Positions 15,724 through 24,837 of a DNA stretch of 27,863 nucleotides are shown one piece after another. The stretch spans positions 1 through 27,863 of the forward strand of contig JAEORN010000197.1 of assembly GCA_016840825.1 (NCBI GenBank), given 5' to 3'. The position numbers and the translations under genes were made by a program. The notes under the pieces are model-generated. The model was not told the DNA's origin and searched no databases. It worked only from the letters and a program-made list of their open reading frames with translations. Position 1 is the stretch's first letter, and each line of letters begins with the position of its first letter. Origin of the DNA: Candidatus Thorarchaeota archaeon. Lineage in GTDB: Archaea; Asgardarchaeota; Thorarchaeia; Thorarchaeales; Thorarchaeaceae.

Positions 15724-17271
15724 CTATAGAGGAATGTTGCCATGCTTCTTGGGCGGTCTGCTCTGCCGCTTGCTCTCTAACATGTCAAGACCCTTACAGA
15801 TTAAAGACCGAGTTTCGTGAGGGAAGATGACCTTGTCAATGTAACCAAGCTCTGCGGCAATATACGGATTTGCGAACTTCTCCCGGTACTCTTTCACGAG
15901 TTGAGCTCTTCGTTTCTCCTTGTCTTTCGCTTCAGTGATCTCCTTGCGGAAGATGATGTTGATCGCACCATCAGGACCCATCACTGCAATCTCTGCAGAA
16001 GGCCAAGCATAGACGAGGTCAGCTCCAATGTGGCGGGATGCCATAACGTCATAGGCACCGCCGTAGCCTTTCCTTGTGATGATAGTGATGAGGGGTACTG
16101 TTGCCTCTGCGTATGCATAGAGTATCTTTGCTCCATGGCGGATGATGCCGCCCCACTCTTGATTCGTACCAGGGAGGTAGCCGGGAACGTCCATGAATGT
16201 GATGACTGGTATGTTGAATGCGTCACAGAATCTGACGAAGCGGGAGCATTTATCGGAAGCATTGATGTCAATTGTCCCAGCAAGGAACGCGGGATTCTGG
16301 CCAACGATACCAACAGAACGCCCGTCGAATCGTGCAAAGCCAGTGGTCATATTCTGTGCCCAGTGCTCGTGTACCTCAAAGTACTCACCATTATCCACTA
16401 GCTTGCGGACCACATCTCGCATGTCATATGGCTTGTTCGGGTCCTCAGGAATGATCTCATCAATAGACTCGTCAACATCATCAGGTGCATGGCCTGTATC
16501 GAATCGTGGAGGGTCCTCCATATTGTTACTCGGAATATAGCTTAGCAGTGTCTTGATCTGATCGAAACAATGGTCCTCGTCCTCACTAGCGAAGCTTGCG
16601 ACTCCACTCACACTGTTATGGGTCATCGCACCACCGAGTTCCTCGAAGGTGACCTCCTCACCTGTGACTGTCTTGATAACGTCTGGACCAGTGATGAACA
16701 TGTGTGAAGTGCCTTTTACCATGAGAGTGAAGTCTGTCACTGCAGGGCTGTAGACTGCTCCACCTGCACAGGGACCCATGATAGCTGAGATCTGTGGAAC
16801 AACGCCACTAGCAAGCGTGTTGCGTCTGAAAATCCAACAATAGCTGGCGAGTGACTTGACCCCTTCTTGGATACGTGCTCCACCGCTATCATTCAATCCA
16901 ATAACTGGTGCGCCAGTATCCATTGCCAAATCCATGACCTTGCAGATCTTCTCGCCGTATTTCTCTGCGAGCGCTCCTCCAAACACTGTGAAATCCTGAC
17001 TAAAGATGTAGACCTTTCGTCCGTTGATAGTCCCAAAACCAGTAACGACACCATCACCAAGTATCTTCTTCTCGTCCATGCCAAAGTTATGCTCACGATG
17101 GACAACAAACTCATCAATCTCAACGAAGGAACCAGGATCGAGTAGCTTCTCGACACGCTCACGAGCTGTATATTTGCCTGCTTCATGTTGCTTCTTGATG
17201 CGGTCTTCGCCACCACCAATAGCAGCTTCCTCTCGTTTACGTTTCAGTTCCTCAAATTTCTCGTTAGTCAT
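15724..17271 (-). CDS. pccB: Acyl-CoA (propionyl-CoA type) carboxylase, carboxyltransferase subunit
   Basis: This 515-residue protein has the full length and both crotonase-fold halves of biotin-dependent carboxyltransferases. It moves carboxyl from carboxybiotin to acyl-CoA, typically propionyl-CoA to methylmalonyl-CoA. Visible motifs are [10 protein letters not shown] near the N-terminal oxyanion site, [23 protein letters not shown], and [15 protein letters not shown] in the second half. The C-terminus KKHGNIPL is typical of the family. The ATG at 17271 is chosen because AGGAAG lies eight bases ahead; the GTG at 17280 abuts that site. No biotin carboxylase, biotin carrier or gamma subunit lies nearby, so its partners are encoded elsewhere. 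It is also the source of two relics and a promoter copy in this window. An acetyl-CoA substrate or a decarboxylase role cannot be ruled out. Confidence 0.92.
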   Translation of the reverse strand: MTNEKFEELKRKREEAAIGGGEDRIKKQHEAGKYTARERVEKLLDPGSFVEIDEFVVHREHNFGMDEKKILGDGVVTGFGTINGRKVYIFSQDFTVFGGALAEKYGEKICKVMDLAMDTGAPVIGLNDSGGARIQEGVKSLASYCWIFRRNTLASGVVPQISAIMGPCAGGAVYSPAVTDFTLMVKGTSHMFITGPDVIKTVTGEEVTFEELGGAMTHNSVSGVASFASEDEDHCFDQIKTLLSYIPSNNMEDPPRFDTGHAPDDVDESIDEIIPEDPNKPYDMRDVVRKLVDNGEYFEVHEHWAQNMTTGFARFDGRSVGIVGQNPAFLAGTIDINASDKCSRFVRFCDAFNIPVITFMDVPGYLPGTNQEWGGIIRHGAKILYAYAEATVPLITIITRKGYGGAYDVMASRHIGADLVYAWPSAEIAVMGPDGAINIIFRKEITEAKDKEKRRAQLVKEYREKFANPYIAAELGYIDKVIFPHETRSLICKGLDMLESKRQSRPPKKHGNIPL

Positions 17272-17330
17272 GGTTCGCACTTCCTGTGTGAAGGTCTATC
17301 AGCATCACTCGCTCGGTTTTTTGAATGTTC

Positions 17331-17345
17331 TGTTTATATTCAAAT
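17331..17345 (-). promoter_or_regulatory. TATA box of the carboxyltransferase gene
   Basis: On the minus strand ATTTGAATATAAACA lies about 65 bases before the ATG at 17271, predicting a start near 17311 and a 40-base leader. The segment 17301-17345 is repeated at 19989-20033, where the TATA core is altered. Confidence 0.5.
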
Positions 17346-17716
17346 CGCTGTTCCTCATTGAGAGATGAATTGTGAGATATAGTACATTTGACATAAGGGT
17401 TGACTTGAACATATTCACTCCTGAAATCCGAGTATAATTCAGATCCTCTTCAGGTTTTGGGAGGAACTTATTTGAGATTGCACTCTTGAATTCATGTGGA
17501 GGCTCATTTTGCTACCTGCAATATCTGCAACCTGTGGTTCTACCTTTGCTAATTCCTCATTTGGTGGACCAAATAGGAATCCTTGTATCGATATTATTTT
17601 GGTAGACTTGTGTGTGTATGTGCACAAATAGGAATATTATGCCGATACTCTTCTGATGGACCGAGCCGCGATTATTGCGGACTTCTGGGATCTTCCCAGG
17701 TCGTGAGAGGAGGAAT
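17346..17716 (+). other. Intergenic region between divergent genes
   Basis: No gene is visible here. CAAATAGGAAT occurs twice (17570-17580 and 17625-17635), 55 bases apart. Two small hairpins lie just ahead of the ribosome binding site of the next gene: CCGC/GCGG (about 17666-17680) and CTGGGA/TCCCAG (17685-17699). They may shape the leader of the metalloprotease-like gene's transcript. Confidence 0.35.
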
Positions 17717-19624
17717 ATGAAGAAGAAGACAGTAATGCTATTTACTATGATATGCATTCTTGCAGTGAATGCCTTGCCTGTTTATGCTCTACCAGGAACA
17801 GGAACTATCGTAGGAAAAGTCACTGACTCGAATTACAGTGGACCAGTAATCCAAGGAGCTACAGTTGAGCTTTGGATAGGCGGTTCGCTTAAGGATACCG
17901 ATACAACTGATTCAAATGGCATGTATTTAGTTTCATGCTTTGTTGAATACAAAACCATTGCTTTTGTAAAGGTGTCTGCAGCAGGGTACCTACCAAAGAC
18001 CTCTAGTTGTTATATCGAACCGAGAAAGACCACTACGAGGAACATTTACCTTTACCCTAATCCAGCCCCTCCAGCAAAAGTAACGGGTTTGGAAACATTT
18101 GTATCCAGTTTTAGTCCAACATCAAACTCTGTAGTGATGCTCTGGTGGGATGCAAATACTGAGCCTGATATCAAAGAATACTATGTCTATCAAATCAACT
18201 ACAATAACCCTGACAGTTGGCAACGCTTTTCAACTAGTGAAACCTCATATATTGATAGACTTGTTTATACTAATACTCCAAGCGGAGCTATGTACTATTA
18301 TGCAGTATCAGCTGTGAACATCTATGACCTAGAAGGTGAAAAATCCGACGAGGTGTTTACTTGGTGTAAGCCAAGCGTGGATTACCATCCTTCAGCAGTC
18401 ACTGGACTTACTGCGGTACCTCTATCAACATCTGAAATCTTTTTGGATTGGGAAGACAATCTAGATATCGATTTCGATCATTATCATATCTATAGAGATG
18501 GGGAGTACATATCTGAATCCAGTATAAGCGAATTTAATGACGAAGGACTAGAGCCAAGTTCAACACACACCTACTCAATATCAGCTATGGATATCTCCTA
18601 CTTGGAGAGCCCACTATCTGAAGAAGTATCTGCAACAACAGATTGTGAATTTAGTATCGGAACACTGACACTCAGGAATATCGCTAGCGATGACACTCTA
18701 TACGGAACTGTAACAGTTATAGCTAGAGCTACTGGATCATTTGATAGAATCTATTGCCAAATTGGTGGTGGAACTGAATTTCCTATGCACCGAATTGGAT
18801 CCACAAACCTCTTTCAAGGACAGATTGATTCTGCAGATTCGGGAAGCGGGTCTAAGGATCTTTCAATTACTGTTAGTACATATAGTGGAAGTCAGTCATA
18901 TTCCATTTCAAGACCTGTTGTTGTCACACCATCTTATCTCTATGAGATTCGTGTGGAAATAGACTATATCTCTGGATACTATCCTAACCTGGATGCTCTT
19001 ACTTATGTCAGGAGGTACTTCGCGGATTTCTCGATTAGAGTGACATTTTCAATCGGTGATGAGATTACAGATGAAGATAATGATGGTGATACTGGAGATA
19101 ATGATGGTATCATTTCGCATGATGAATTCTGGATACTAGAAGAAGCATGGAATGATGACCCCGATAAATCGGCATGTCATGATTGGCTTGGATATCCAAC
19201 ATACGATAGTATCAGCACGGATTCATACTATCTGAAAGATAAATGGATGTTGTATGGTCCACAACATGAATGGGGTGCATATGGGATGACTCATGAAATA
19301 TGTACTGCGGTAGGCTCTGATATCGATCTTGAAACCGGGAACTATCTGTTCATGGCTAAGGAGAAATTCCATACCTACGAAGAGAGCAATGATCTGCCTG
19401 AAGGATATTGTGAAACTCAAGTTCTACTTCATGAAATGGCACATTGCATTGGTGTAGCTAAGATGACCTTTTACAACGGCAAACCAATGGAGCTTTACGA
19501 TACATATGATGTCTACAGCGTAATGTATTATGTGGATCTTACTAATATCAGGGATGTAGCTGGTTATTGGTATTGCAGTTGGGAATACTGGCAAACTCGT
19601 AATATGGAATATTATGTAATTTAG
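17717..19624 (+). CDS. Secreted metzincin-like protein with regulatory and Fn3 domains
   Basis: The 635-residue product starts at ATG 17717, four bases after GGAGG. Residues 1-24 are a clear signal peptide. Residues of about 27-113 resemble a carboxypeptidase regulatory-like domain (GTIVGKVTDS, GYLPKTSS). Two fibronectin type III domains follow (about 118-212 and 224-308), then a beta domain (310-405). The C-terminal 225 residues hold an Asp-rich, EF-hand-like calcium loop (DNDGIISHDE) and a metalloprotease core: HEMAH at 572-576, Gly579 and a Met-turn candidate SVMYY with Met603. In typical metzincins HExxHxxGxxH/D supplies a third ligand, but here the residue at that position is Lys582. It may be a degraded enzyme or use another ligand. 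No C-terminal anchor is present, so it is probably released or bound non-covalently. Confidence 0.8.
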   Translation: MKKKTVMLFTMICILAVNALPVYALPGTGTIVGKVTDSNYSGPVIQGATVELWIGGSLKDTDTTDSNGMYLVSCFVEYKTIAFVKVSAAGYLPKTSSCYIEPRKTTTRNIYLYPNPAPPAKVTGLETFVSSFSPTSNSVVMLWWDANTEPDIKEYYVYQINYNNPDSWQRFSTSETSYIDRLVYTNTPSGAMYYYAVSAVNIYDLEGEKSDEVFTWCKPSVDYHPSAVTGLTAVPLSTSEIFLDWEDNLDIDFDHYHIYRDGEYISESSISEFNDEGLEPSSTHTYSISAMDISYLESPLSEEVSATTDCEFSIGTLTLRNIASDDTLYGTVTVIARATGSFDRIYCQIGGGTEFPMHRIGSTNLFQGQIDSADSGSGSKDLSITVSTYSGSQSYSISRPVVVTPSYLYEIRVEIDYISGYYPNLDALTYVRRYFADFSIRVTFSIGDEITDEDNDGDTGDNDGIISHDEFWILEEAWNDDPDKSACHDWLGYPTYDSISTDSYYLKDKWMLYGPQHEWGAYGMTHEICTAVGSDIDLETGNYLFMAKEKFHTYEESNDLPEGYCETQVLLHEMAHCIGVAKMTFYNGKPMELYDTYDVYSVMYYVDLTNIRDVAGYWYCSWEYWQTRNMEYYVI

Positions 19625-19988
19625 CACTATTCCAAAAGGACGATTGGAAGCTTCCCCGTGTTCTCTATTTTAATGGAGTACATGAAATCTGTTGGTTGCG
19701 ACTAATCGTCCATATATTTCTTCGACCTTATGGTGTGCTTGACGAAAAGTGCTAGCAAAAGATAGACGGTCTAGAGAGGTTCAATAACTTGTGATTCATA
19801 TCGCTTCTTTAGATTTCACATAAGTATCATTACGAAATCTATCAAATGTATAGCTACTACCCAAGCGGGTAAGATGTTTCGAAAAAATGAGGAATAGAAT
19901 CCCAAATATAATGAAGTCAATGATTTGAGTATGCTACGAGGAAGATCGGATGAAATTCCTTAGGTGGGAAGATTGCAGCGAATAGGGC
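19625..19988 (+). other. Intergenic region, no gene seen
   Basis: The 10-base palindrome GGAAGCTTCC (19646-19655) lies 20 bases after the metalloprotease-like stop and is followed by a T-rich stretch, so it might mark the transcript end. TACCC/GGGTA (19858-19871) is another short inverted repeat. I see no open frame with coding character. Confidence 0.3.
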
Positions 19989-20033
19989 AGCATCACTTGC
20001 TTGGTTTTTTGAATCTTCTGTTTTCTATCAAAT
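19989..20033 (-). repeat. Diverged copy of the carboxyltransferase promoter region
   Basis: These 45 bases align without gaps to 17301-17345 with 38 matches and share AGCATCACT and GGTTTTTTGAAT. The orientation is the same as the original. No carboxyltransferase coding sequence follows on the minus strand, and the TATA core is not preserved. Confidence 0.65.
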
Positions 20034-20049
20034 TATGAGTGATTCTGAA

Positions 20050-20080
20050 TTAAAAAAAGGGCGAGTGATTGGAAGTCACC
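20050..20080 (-). terminator. Poly-T terminator of the 20111 gene
   Basis: Read on the minus strand, a weak hairpin (GTGACTTCCAATCAC) is followed by GCCCTTTTTTTAATT about 30-55 bases after the stop codon. The T run after a GC-rich step is typical of archaeal termination. Confidence 0.5.
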
Positions 20081-20110
20081 TCCATCTTCTCGCCATTTAT
20101 CTACTTGAGA

Positions 20111-21508
20111 TTAGGTGTGACTTGTGGAGATGAAATACGGTCCGATGGATTCCGTAACAATTGAGCCGGAACCAACTTGGTACCAATCAACATAGCCGTA
20201 TATTCTGACCTCTGGTTCGTGATCCCATGTGAATGTACGGTCCCATCGAAACGAAACTCGATTCTGGAAAGACGCTGTTATTGGCATATTATGTTCTGGA
20301 AAAGTACCATATGCGAACTCCCACAGTGTCTTTGTGAAGTAATCACCCCATTCCCAGCCTTGTCCGAAGGTATCATCATTGAAGGAATTAAGGTAATAGC
20401 TCAGAAGTTCAGTGACGGCGGTACCTATGAGGACTCCACCAAGTGTAGATGTATACCCTGCGGCCTTCAAGGCTTTCGCTGTCAAATACTTCAATCCAAT
20501 GGATATCGCTTTAATGTCAAGGTCGAATGGTACTGAATCTTGGGAAACCGTGCCCTGAGGAACAGGAGTGATTCCAGTTGAAGTCTGTCCAACAAATCCT
20601 TTTCTCGCAACCTGTAGCTCTGCATCACATTGAGCGGCATATATGATAGGTATGTACCATACAATTGCCAGTGGATGCAACTCCATAATTATTGATGCTC
20701 TAGCGATTTTCCAGTGGTCAGGGTCAAGACCTTGAACACTAAAGGCGATAGAGTACTGAAGTTCGTTCCAACCACTCTCAGCCCAATAATCCTTGCAGGT
20801 TTCATACATGAGATCAAGTCTTAGCTTACCTTTGTTTGCTGTCTTTGTTTTATAGTCATATATGGCTAACCTTGCATCATCTAGATAGACGGTAGTAGTT
20901 TGGAAATCGTCGGGGTCAATAGCTATGATTTTAACTTTCATAACTTGACAACCTGAAGGAACAGAAGCTTTTACCCAGACATGAGTCCATTTCAATGCCC
21001 CAGATCGATCAGATGCAGGAGTCCAATCACCAGCATATTCAACGCCATCAAACACTAAAATCGCACGCGCATTTTCGTTGTCAGAGTCAGTTGCAGCTCT
21101 AAACCAGAAACTAAAACAGACCGACCCACCAGCTAAATCCTTGATTTGCTGGAGATTGAATGTGTCAATTGTTTGAGTGATAACAACATCCTGCCCGTTA
21201 GTATTGGAAACCATGAGAGAGTATGTGTTATCGTGTTTGTAGGTGCTAGTTCTGCTGTATGATGAATATTTCTCTATCTTCCAGTCATTTATCGAATCCG
21301 GAGTTTTTTCAAAGCGACAATTGTCAATGGTGCCATCATCTGCACCTAGGAACCCTTCAAACTGTGAGTCCCAGATAGGTGCAATTGCTGCCACTTCCAT
21401 TACCGGTATTATCCAAAGAGTCGCAATGAATGAAACTAAGATTATCTTCTTTATTCTATGTTTATTCGTTCCGATCCCACCAAAAAAAAATTGAATGCAT
21501 AAATGCAT
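20111..21508 (-). CDS. Secreted protein with jelly-roll (CBM-like) domain
   Basis: The product has 465 residues from ATG 21508. After a short N-terminal extension, residues 20-42 form a signal peptide (IKKIILVSFIATLWIIP). Residues of about 50-215 look like a carbohydrate-binding-module type beta sandwich: a DNTYSLMVSN opening, CFSFWFRAAT in the middle and TVYLDDARLAIYD at the end. The rest is unrecognised, with an amphipathic helical stretch near 335-375 and a beta-rich, Trp-rich C-terminus. No C-terminal anchor is present. A run of nine A/T bases within the first ten codons is a possible slippage site. A TATA box at 21560-21570 supports this start. Glycan binding is inference from the fold pattern. 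Confidence 0.65.
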   Translation of the reverse strand: MHLCIQFFFGGIGTNKHRIKKIILVSFIATLWIIPVMEVAAIAPIWDSQFEGFLGADDGTIDNCRFEKTPDSINDWKIEKYSSYSRTSTYKHDNTYSLMVSNTNGQDVVITQTIDTFNLQQIKDLAGGSVCFSFWFRAATDSDNENARAILVFDGVEYAGDWTPASDRSGALKWTHVWVKASVPSGCQVMKVKIIAIDPDDFQTTTVYLDDARLAIYDYKTKTANKGKLRLDLMYETCKDYWAESGWNELQYSIAFSVQGLDPDHWKIARASIIMELHPLAIVWYIPIIYAAQCDAELQVARKGFVGQTSTGITPVPQGTVSQDSVPFDLDIKAISIGLKYLTAKALKAAGYTSTLGGVLIGTAVTELLSYYLNSFNDDTFGQGWEWGDYFTKTLWEFAYGTFPEHNMPITASFQNRVSFRWDRTFTWDHEPEVRIYGYVDWYQVGSGSIVTESIGPYFISTSHT

Positions 21509-21559
21509 CCGAAATATTGATGCTGACTAACGATATTACCATTGCGATAGTTCCGGGTC

Positions 21560-21570
21560 GATTTATATGC
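21560..21570 (-). promoter_or_regulatory. TATA box of the 20111 gene
   Basis: On the minus strand GCATATAAATC predicts a start near 21539 and a leader of about 31 bases to the ATG at 21508. Confidence 0.5.
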
Positions 21571-21720
21571 AAAATAGAATTTAACCAATTTTCACGAGTC
21601 ACAGAATTAATCTAGGAACTTTGAAAATTGATTATCATGATTGATAGCTGAATGAAAAGAAGTCTCTAAAATACTCACACCAATAAGACAGGTCCCTAAT
21701 ACTCCACAAATTCCATGTGA

Positions 21721-21822
21721 TGGTCTATCAACATCCTACACCCAGATGTGCGTGTCGTCCTTCGCATAGTTAAAGGAAAGATCAATGGCTCATGGTCAAT
21801 CGGTTCTGAGTTGAAGGTATGA
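21721..21822 (+). pseudogene. Relic of the 3' end of the SnoaL-like gene
   Basis: The frame 21721-21822 ends LRIVKGKINGSWSIGSELKV and a stop. The intact SnoaL-like protein has HRIVDGKINGSWSIGSEWKK near its end. At DNA level 21763-21816 matches 25361-25414 at 45 of 54 bases without gaps. A stop codon (21718-21720) precedes the frame and no start or upstream domain remains. Orientation is the same as the intact gene 3.6 kb downstream. In the rest of the 21509-21955 gap I see only the two promoters (21560-21570 and a TTATATG near 21855). Confidence 0.8.
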
Positions 21823-21955
21823 CCAGAAACGTACCATAGCTAATTGTAGATAGTGGCTTATATGTTCGTGTTCAATCTAAAAGAATTCTAGGAATTCGGT
21901 TGTGGAATCCTCAGTTTTTAGTGATTTTAAAGCGATATTCTGAGGAGGAGAGACA

Positions 21956-23476
21956 GTGATCGGTACTAGTCGATTTTCGAAAAGACTTGGGCTCATAGGT
22001 CTTCTGTGCATGATAATGATATTTCCGACTCTCTCGGATATCGTATGTTTTGATGACGAATGCCCTTCAATAGATAATGAAATCCCTGCTGTCCCCAAAG
22101 AGTGGGCAGACGAGGATGTGAATATTCCGATAGGAAGAGCCAATCTCATGATGGCGTATGATATAGAATCAGACATCACCATCATTTATGGCGGCTGGAA
22201 AACTCCAGAGCCATATGAGTTAGGTGACACTTGGTCATATGACTTCAATAATGACACATACACAAACATGACCCCCTCAGTTTCACCTCCTTTTCTGGAA
22301 GTAGGTGGGATGGAATACGACTCACAGAGTGATAGAATGGTCATGTTTGGCGGGCTCACAGACTTTAACAACTATATTGTAGTCAATGAAACTTGGACAT
22401 ACGACTATAATACCAACACATGGGAGAACAAGACTTCAGGAGCGGCACCTTCCCCGCGAGCCTCGATTGGATTCGCATATGATTCGGAAAGCGATCGTAT
22501 GATCTTGTTTGGTGGAGAGAATGGGACTACAAAATTCAACGATACATGGGCCTATGATCTTGAATCTAATACTTGGGAGAAGATGAATCCGGCCGTCGTC
22601 CCTGGTGCGCGCATGCTCTCAGCAATGGCATATGATGAAGAAAGCGATAGAGTGATTCTCTTCGGCGGAAGAGAAGATGGTCCGGATAAGATAGCGAATA
22701 CTTGGGCTTACGACTATAATACTGATTCCTGGCAAGAGCTTTCGCCTTCTACACAGCCTCCTTGGTTACGGGCGCACGACATGACCTACGATAATGAGTC
22801 AGACACTATCGTTCTCTATGGAGGTTCAAATATCGACGACCTTGCCCAAGGTGATACCTGGCTCTTTGACTATAACACAGTCACTTGGACTAAGGCATCT
22901 CCCTACGAATCGCCTTCACCGAGACTCAGGGAGAATCTAGTTTACGATTACGAGTCAGACATTACAATTTCCTTTGGTGGAGCTGATGCGGGATTCTATA
23001 TAGGTCAAATCATAACCACGGATCTAACTTGGGTCTATGATGTGAACGCAGATAATTGGACAAAGATGTCAGCACGCCCAGAAGAAATTAGCACGTTCTC
23101 AATATCACTCGTTTCTCATAGTCCACATGTACCATTGCCAGATGATTCTGTGCTAGTGCTGGCATATGCCGAAGGGGCTGTAAGTGCTAAAGTGCAGTAT
23201 AGGATTGGGACTGCTGACTGGACAGATGTGACTATGACGGTATCTGATGCGATTTGGACCGGTCTAATCCCTGAACAACCTGAAGGCACGACTATCACAT
23301 ATCGTGTTGTAGCCATGGATGCAGAAAGCAATCAGGCGATGTCTTCACTGAGAAGCTACACAGTCCATGGAAAAGCACTTGTTCCTGCTTCCTTTCCGAT
23401 CGAGCTGATCGCGTTTGGAGCTATTGCTAGTGTAATTGTTGTCTTGGTTGCTCTTATCTTGAAAGAGAGGAGATGA
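21956..23476 (+). CDS. Secreted kelch-repeat protein with C-terminal anchor
   Basis: The 506-residue product starts at GTG 21956, six bases after GAGGAGGAG. Residues 1-27 form a signal peptide. About six kelch repeats span residues 59-370, each with a MAYD..SD...FGG strand and a TW.YD..TNTWE strand, and should form a beta-propeller. An Ig-like domain follows (about 383-470, with VQYRIGTADW and YRVVAMDAESNQA). A single membrane helix lies near 478-501, followed by a short Lys/Arg tail. The propeller should sit outside the cell. Many N-x-S/T sites suggest glycosylation. It ends four bases before the alkaline phosphatase gene, so the two are probably co-expressed at the surface. The propeller may bind a substrate or partner of the phosphatase, which is inference. 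Confidence 0.88.
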   Translation: MIGTSRFSKRLGLIGLLCMIMIFPTLSDIVCFDDECPSIDNEIPAVPKEWADEDVNIPIGRANLMMAYDIESDITIIYGGWKTPEPYELGDTWSYDFNNDTYTNMTPSVSPPFLEVGGMEYDSQSDRMVMFGGLTDFNNYIVVNETWTYDYNTNTWENKTSGAAPSPRASIGFAYDSESDRMILFGGENGTTKFNDTWAYDLESNTWEKMNPAVVPGARMLSAMAYDEESDRVILFGGREDGPDKIANTWAYDYNTDSWQELSPSTQPPWLRAHDMTYDNESDTIVLYGGSNIDDLAQGDTWLFDYNTVTWTKASPYESPSPRLRENLVYDYESDITISFGGADAGFYIGQIITTDLTWVYDVNADNWTKMSARPEEISTFSISLVSHSPHVPLPDDSVLVLAYAEGAVSAKVQYRIGTADWTDVTMTVSDAIWTGLIPEQPEGTTITYRVVAMDAESNQAMSSLRSYTVHGKALVPASFPIELIAFGAIASVIVVLVALILKERR

Positions 23477-23480
23477 TAGA

Positions 23481-24758
23481 ATGAAGATAGGAAGAAAAAT
23501 TCTGCTTTCAGCTCTAATAGTGTCATTCATTCTGATGCCCGCTCTGCATTATGCAAGGGCATCATCAGAGTATACAGGACCTCAAAGTATCATCTTGATG
23601 ATTGGAGATGGCATGGGATATGAAGAAATCAAGCTCGCCAGGTGGATCGAAGTAGGAAAGGATGCCAACTTAACTATGGAAATACTTCCCTACCAATATT
23701 CAGTAGAAACTCACAGTGCTGATTCTGCCATAACAGACTCTTCCGCTGCCGCAACTGCCTATGCAACTGGCGAAAAGACGAACAACAATTGGGTTTCCAT
23801 TGCCCCTAATGGAACTGTGTTGAAGTCAATTCTGGAGATTGCCAGAGACAGTGGGAAGACAACAGGTGTGGTAACGACGACCTCCGTCCAACATGGAACA
23901 CCAGCTCCATTTCTGACACATACAGAAGACCGGACCAATTTTACCAGTATCACTCAGCAGATAGTTGAGGATTCTGGAGTCGATGTATTGATGGGTGGAG
24001 GGAGATCGTACTTTTCTGCCGAGCAGATAGATTTCATGGCCGCTAAAGGATACGCCTTCGCCGATGACAAAGCAACACTGGATGCTACTGATTCTGATAT
24101 GTTACTGGGGCTGTTTGCCCAAGATCAAATGATCTTTGAGCAGCAACGTGATGTCAATGTTATTCCTTCTCTGGTTGAGATGACCAACAAAGCCTTGGAC
24201 ATTCTGTCGCTAGACCAAGATGGTTTCTTTTTGCTGATAGAAGGAGGCAGGATAGATCATGCAGGACATGATAATAACATGATAAACAATGCTCTCGAAA
24301 CAATCGCTTTCGATAAAGCAGTTGGGGTCGCACTTGATTATGTGGAAACGCACAGCAACACGATTCTCATTGTAACTGCTGACCATGAAACCGGAGGATT
24401 GATGATCACTGGTGACTCGTTGAGTGGTGCATTGCCATCAGATGAAAACACAGAGCTGGAAAACAGGGCATTACGAATAGCTAGAGCGAATACGATCAAT
24501 GTTACTTGGAGTACAGACTCGCACACTGCGAAGAATGTTGCGCTGTTTATCTATGGTACTGGATTCGAGCATTATGCATTAGACGACGTGATTGACAACA
24601 CACAGGTCTTTGATATAATGGATGACTACTACTCTGGTAGAATCGAAAATCAAGTCACTCAATTACCGATTTCAGTTGAGTTGATGGGAATCATCGCAGG
24701 AACAGGAATAATCATTGTCTTGGCGGCGTATCTTATCAAGTTGAAAAAGTACACATGA
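23481..24758 (+). CDS. Membrane-anchored alkaline phosphatase
   Basis: The 425-residue product hydrolyses phosphate monoesters, freeing phosphate outside the cell. The family's metal and catalytic residues are all visible: Asp43 in IGDGMG, Ser87 (nucleophile) in TDSSAAATA, Glu254, Asp259 and His263 in EGGRIDHAGH, Asp301 and His302 in TADHETGG, and His348 in SHTAKN. Residues 1-28 form a signal peptide, and a C-terminal helix near 397-420 followed by KLKK anchors it. The length is near that of bacterial PhoA-type enzymes plus the anchor. It starts at ATG 23481 with GGAGATGATAG inside the end of the kelch gene. The two genes form a tight pair. No Pho-type regulatory site is recognised. Confidence 0.92.
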   Translation: MKIGRKILLSALIVSFILMPALHYARASSEYTGPQSIILMIGDGMGYEEIKLARWIEVGKDANLTMEILPYQYSVETHSADSAITDSSAAATAYATGEKTNNNWVSIAPNGTVLKSILEIARDSGKTTGVVTTTSVQHGTPAPFLTHTEDRTNFTSITQQIVEDSGVDVLMGGGRSYFSAEQIDFMAAKGYAFADDKATLDATDSDMLLGLFAQDQMIFEQQRDVNVIPSLVEMTNKALDILSLDQDGFFLLIEGGRIDHAGHDNNMINNALETIAFDKAVGVALDYVETHSNTILIVTADHETGGLMITGDSLSGALPSDENTELENRALRIARANTINVTWSTDSHTAKNVALFIYGTGFEHYALDDVIDNTQVFDIMDDYYSGRIENQVTQLPISVELMGIIAGTGIIIVLAAYLIKLKKYT

Positions 24759-24837
24759 TCATAGAGGCCCCGGAGCGTGACAGAAAAGGAACCTTTGTCG
24801 CACCTCGTTTGTCCAAGTGAGAAGTCCACATGGCTGA

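Noticed and set aside
15817..17145. Several plus- and minus-strand frames inside the carboxyltransferase gene
   Set aside because: The carboxyltransferase match covers the whole interval with all family motifs; the other frames have no domain or start signals.
17570..17635. Direct repeat CAAATAGGAAT as a regulator site
   Set aside because: Eleven bases repeated once in AT-rich DNA, with no further copies seen and a spacing that does not suggest cooperative binding.
19638..19711. Inverted repeat GGACGATT/AATCGTCC with a 58-base loop
   Set aside because: The arms are short and the loop long, so chance is likely, and no terminal repeat or transposase is present.
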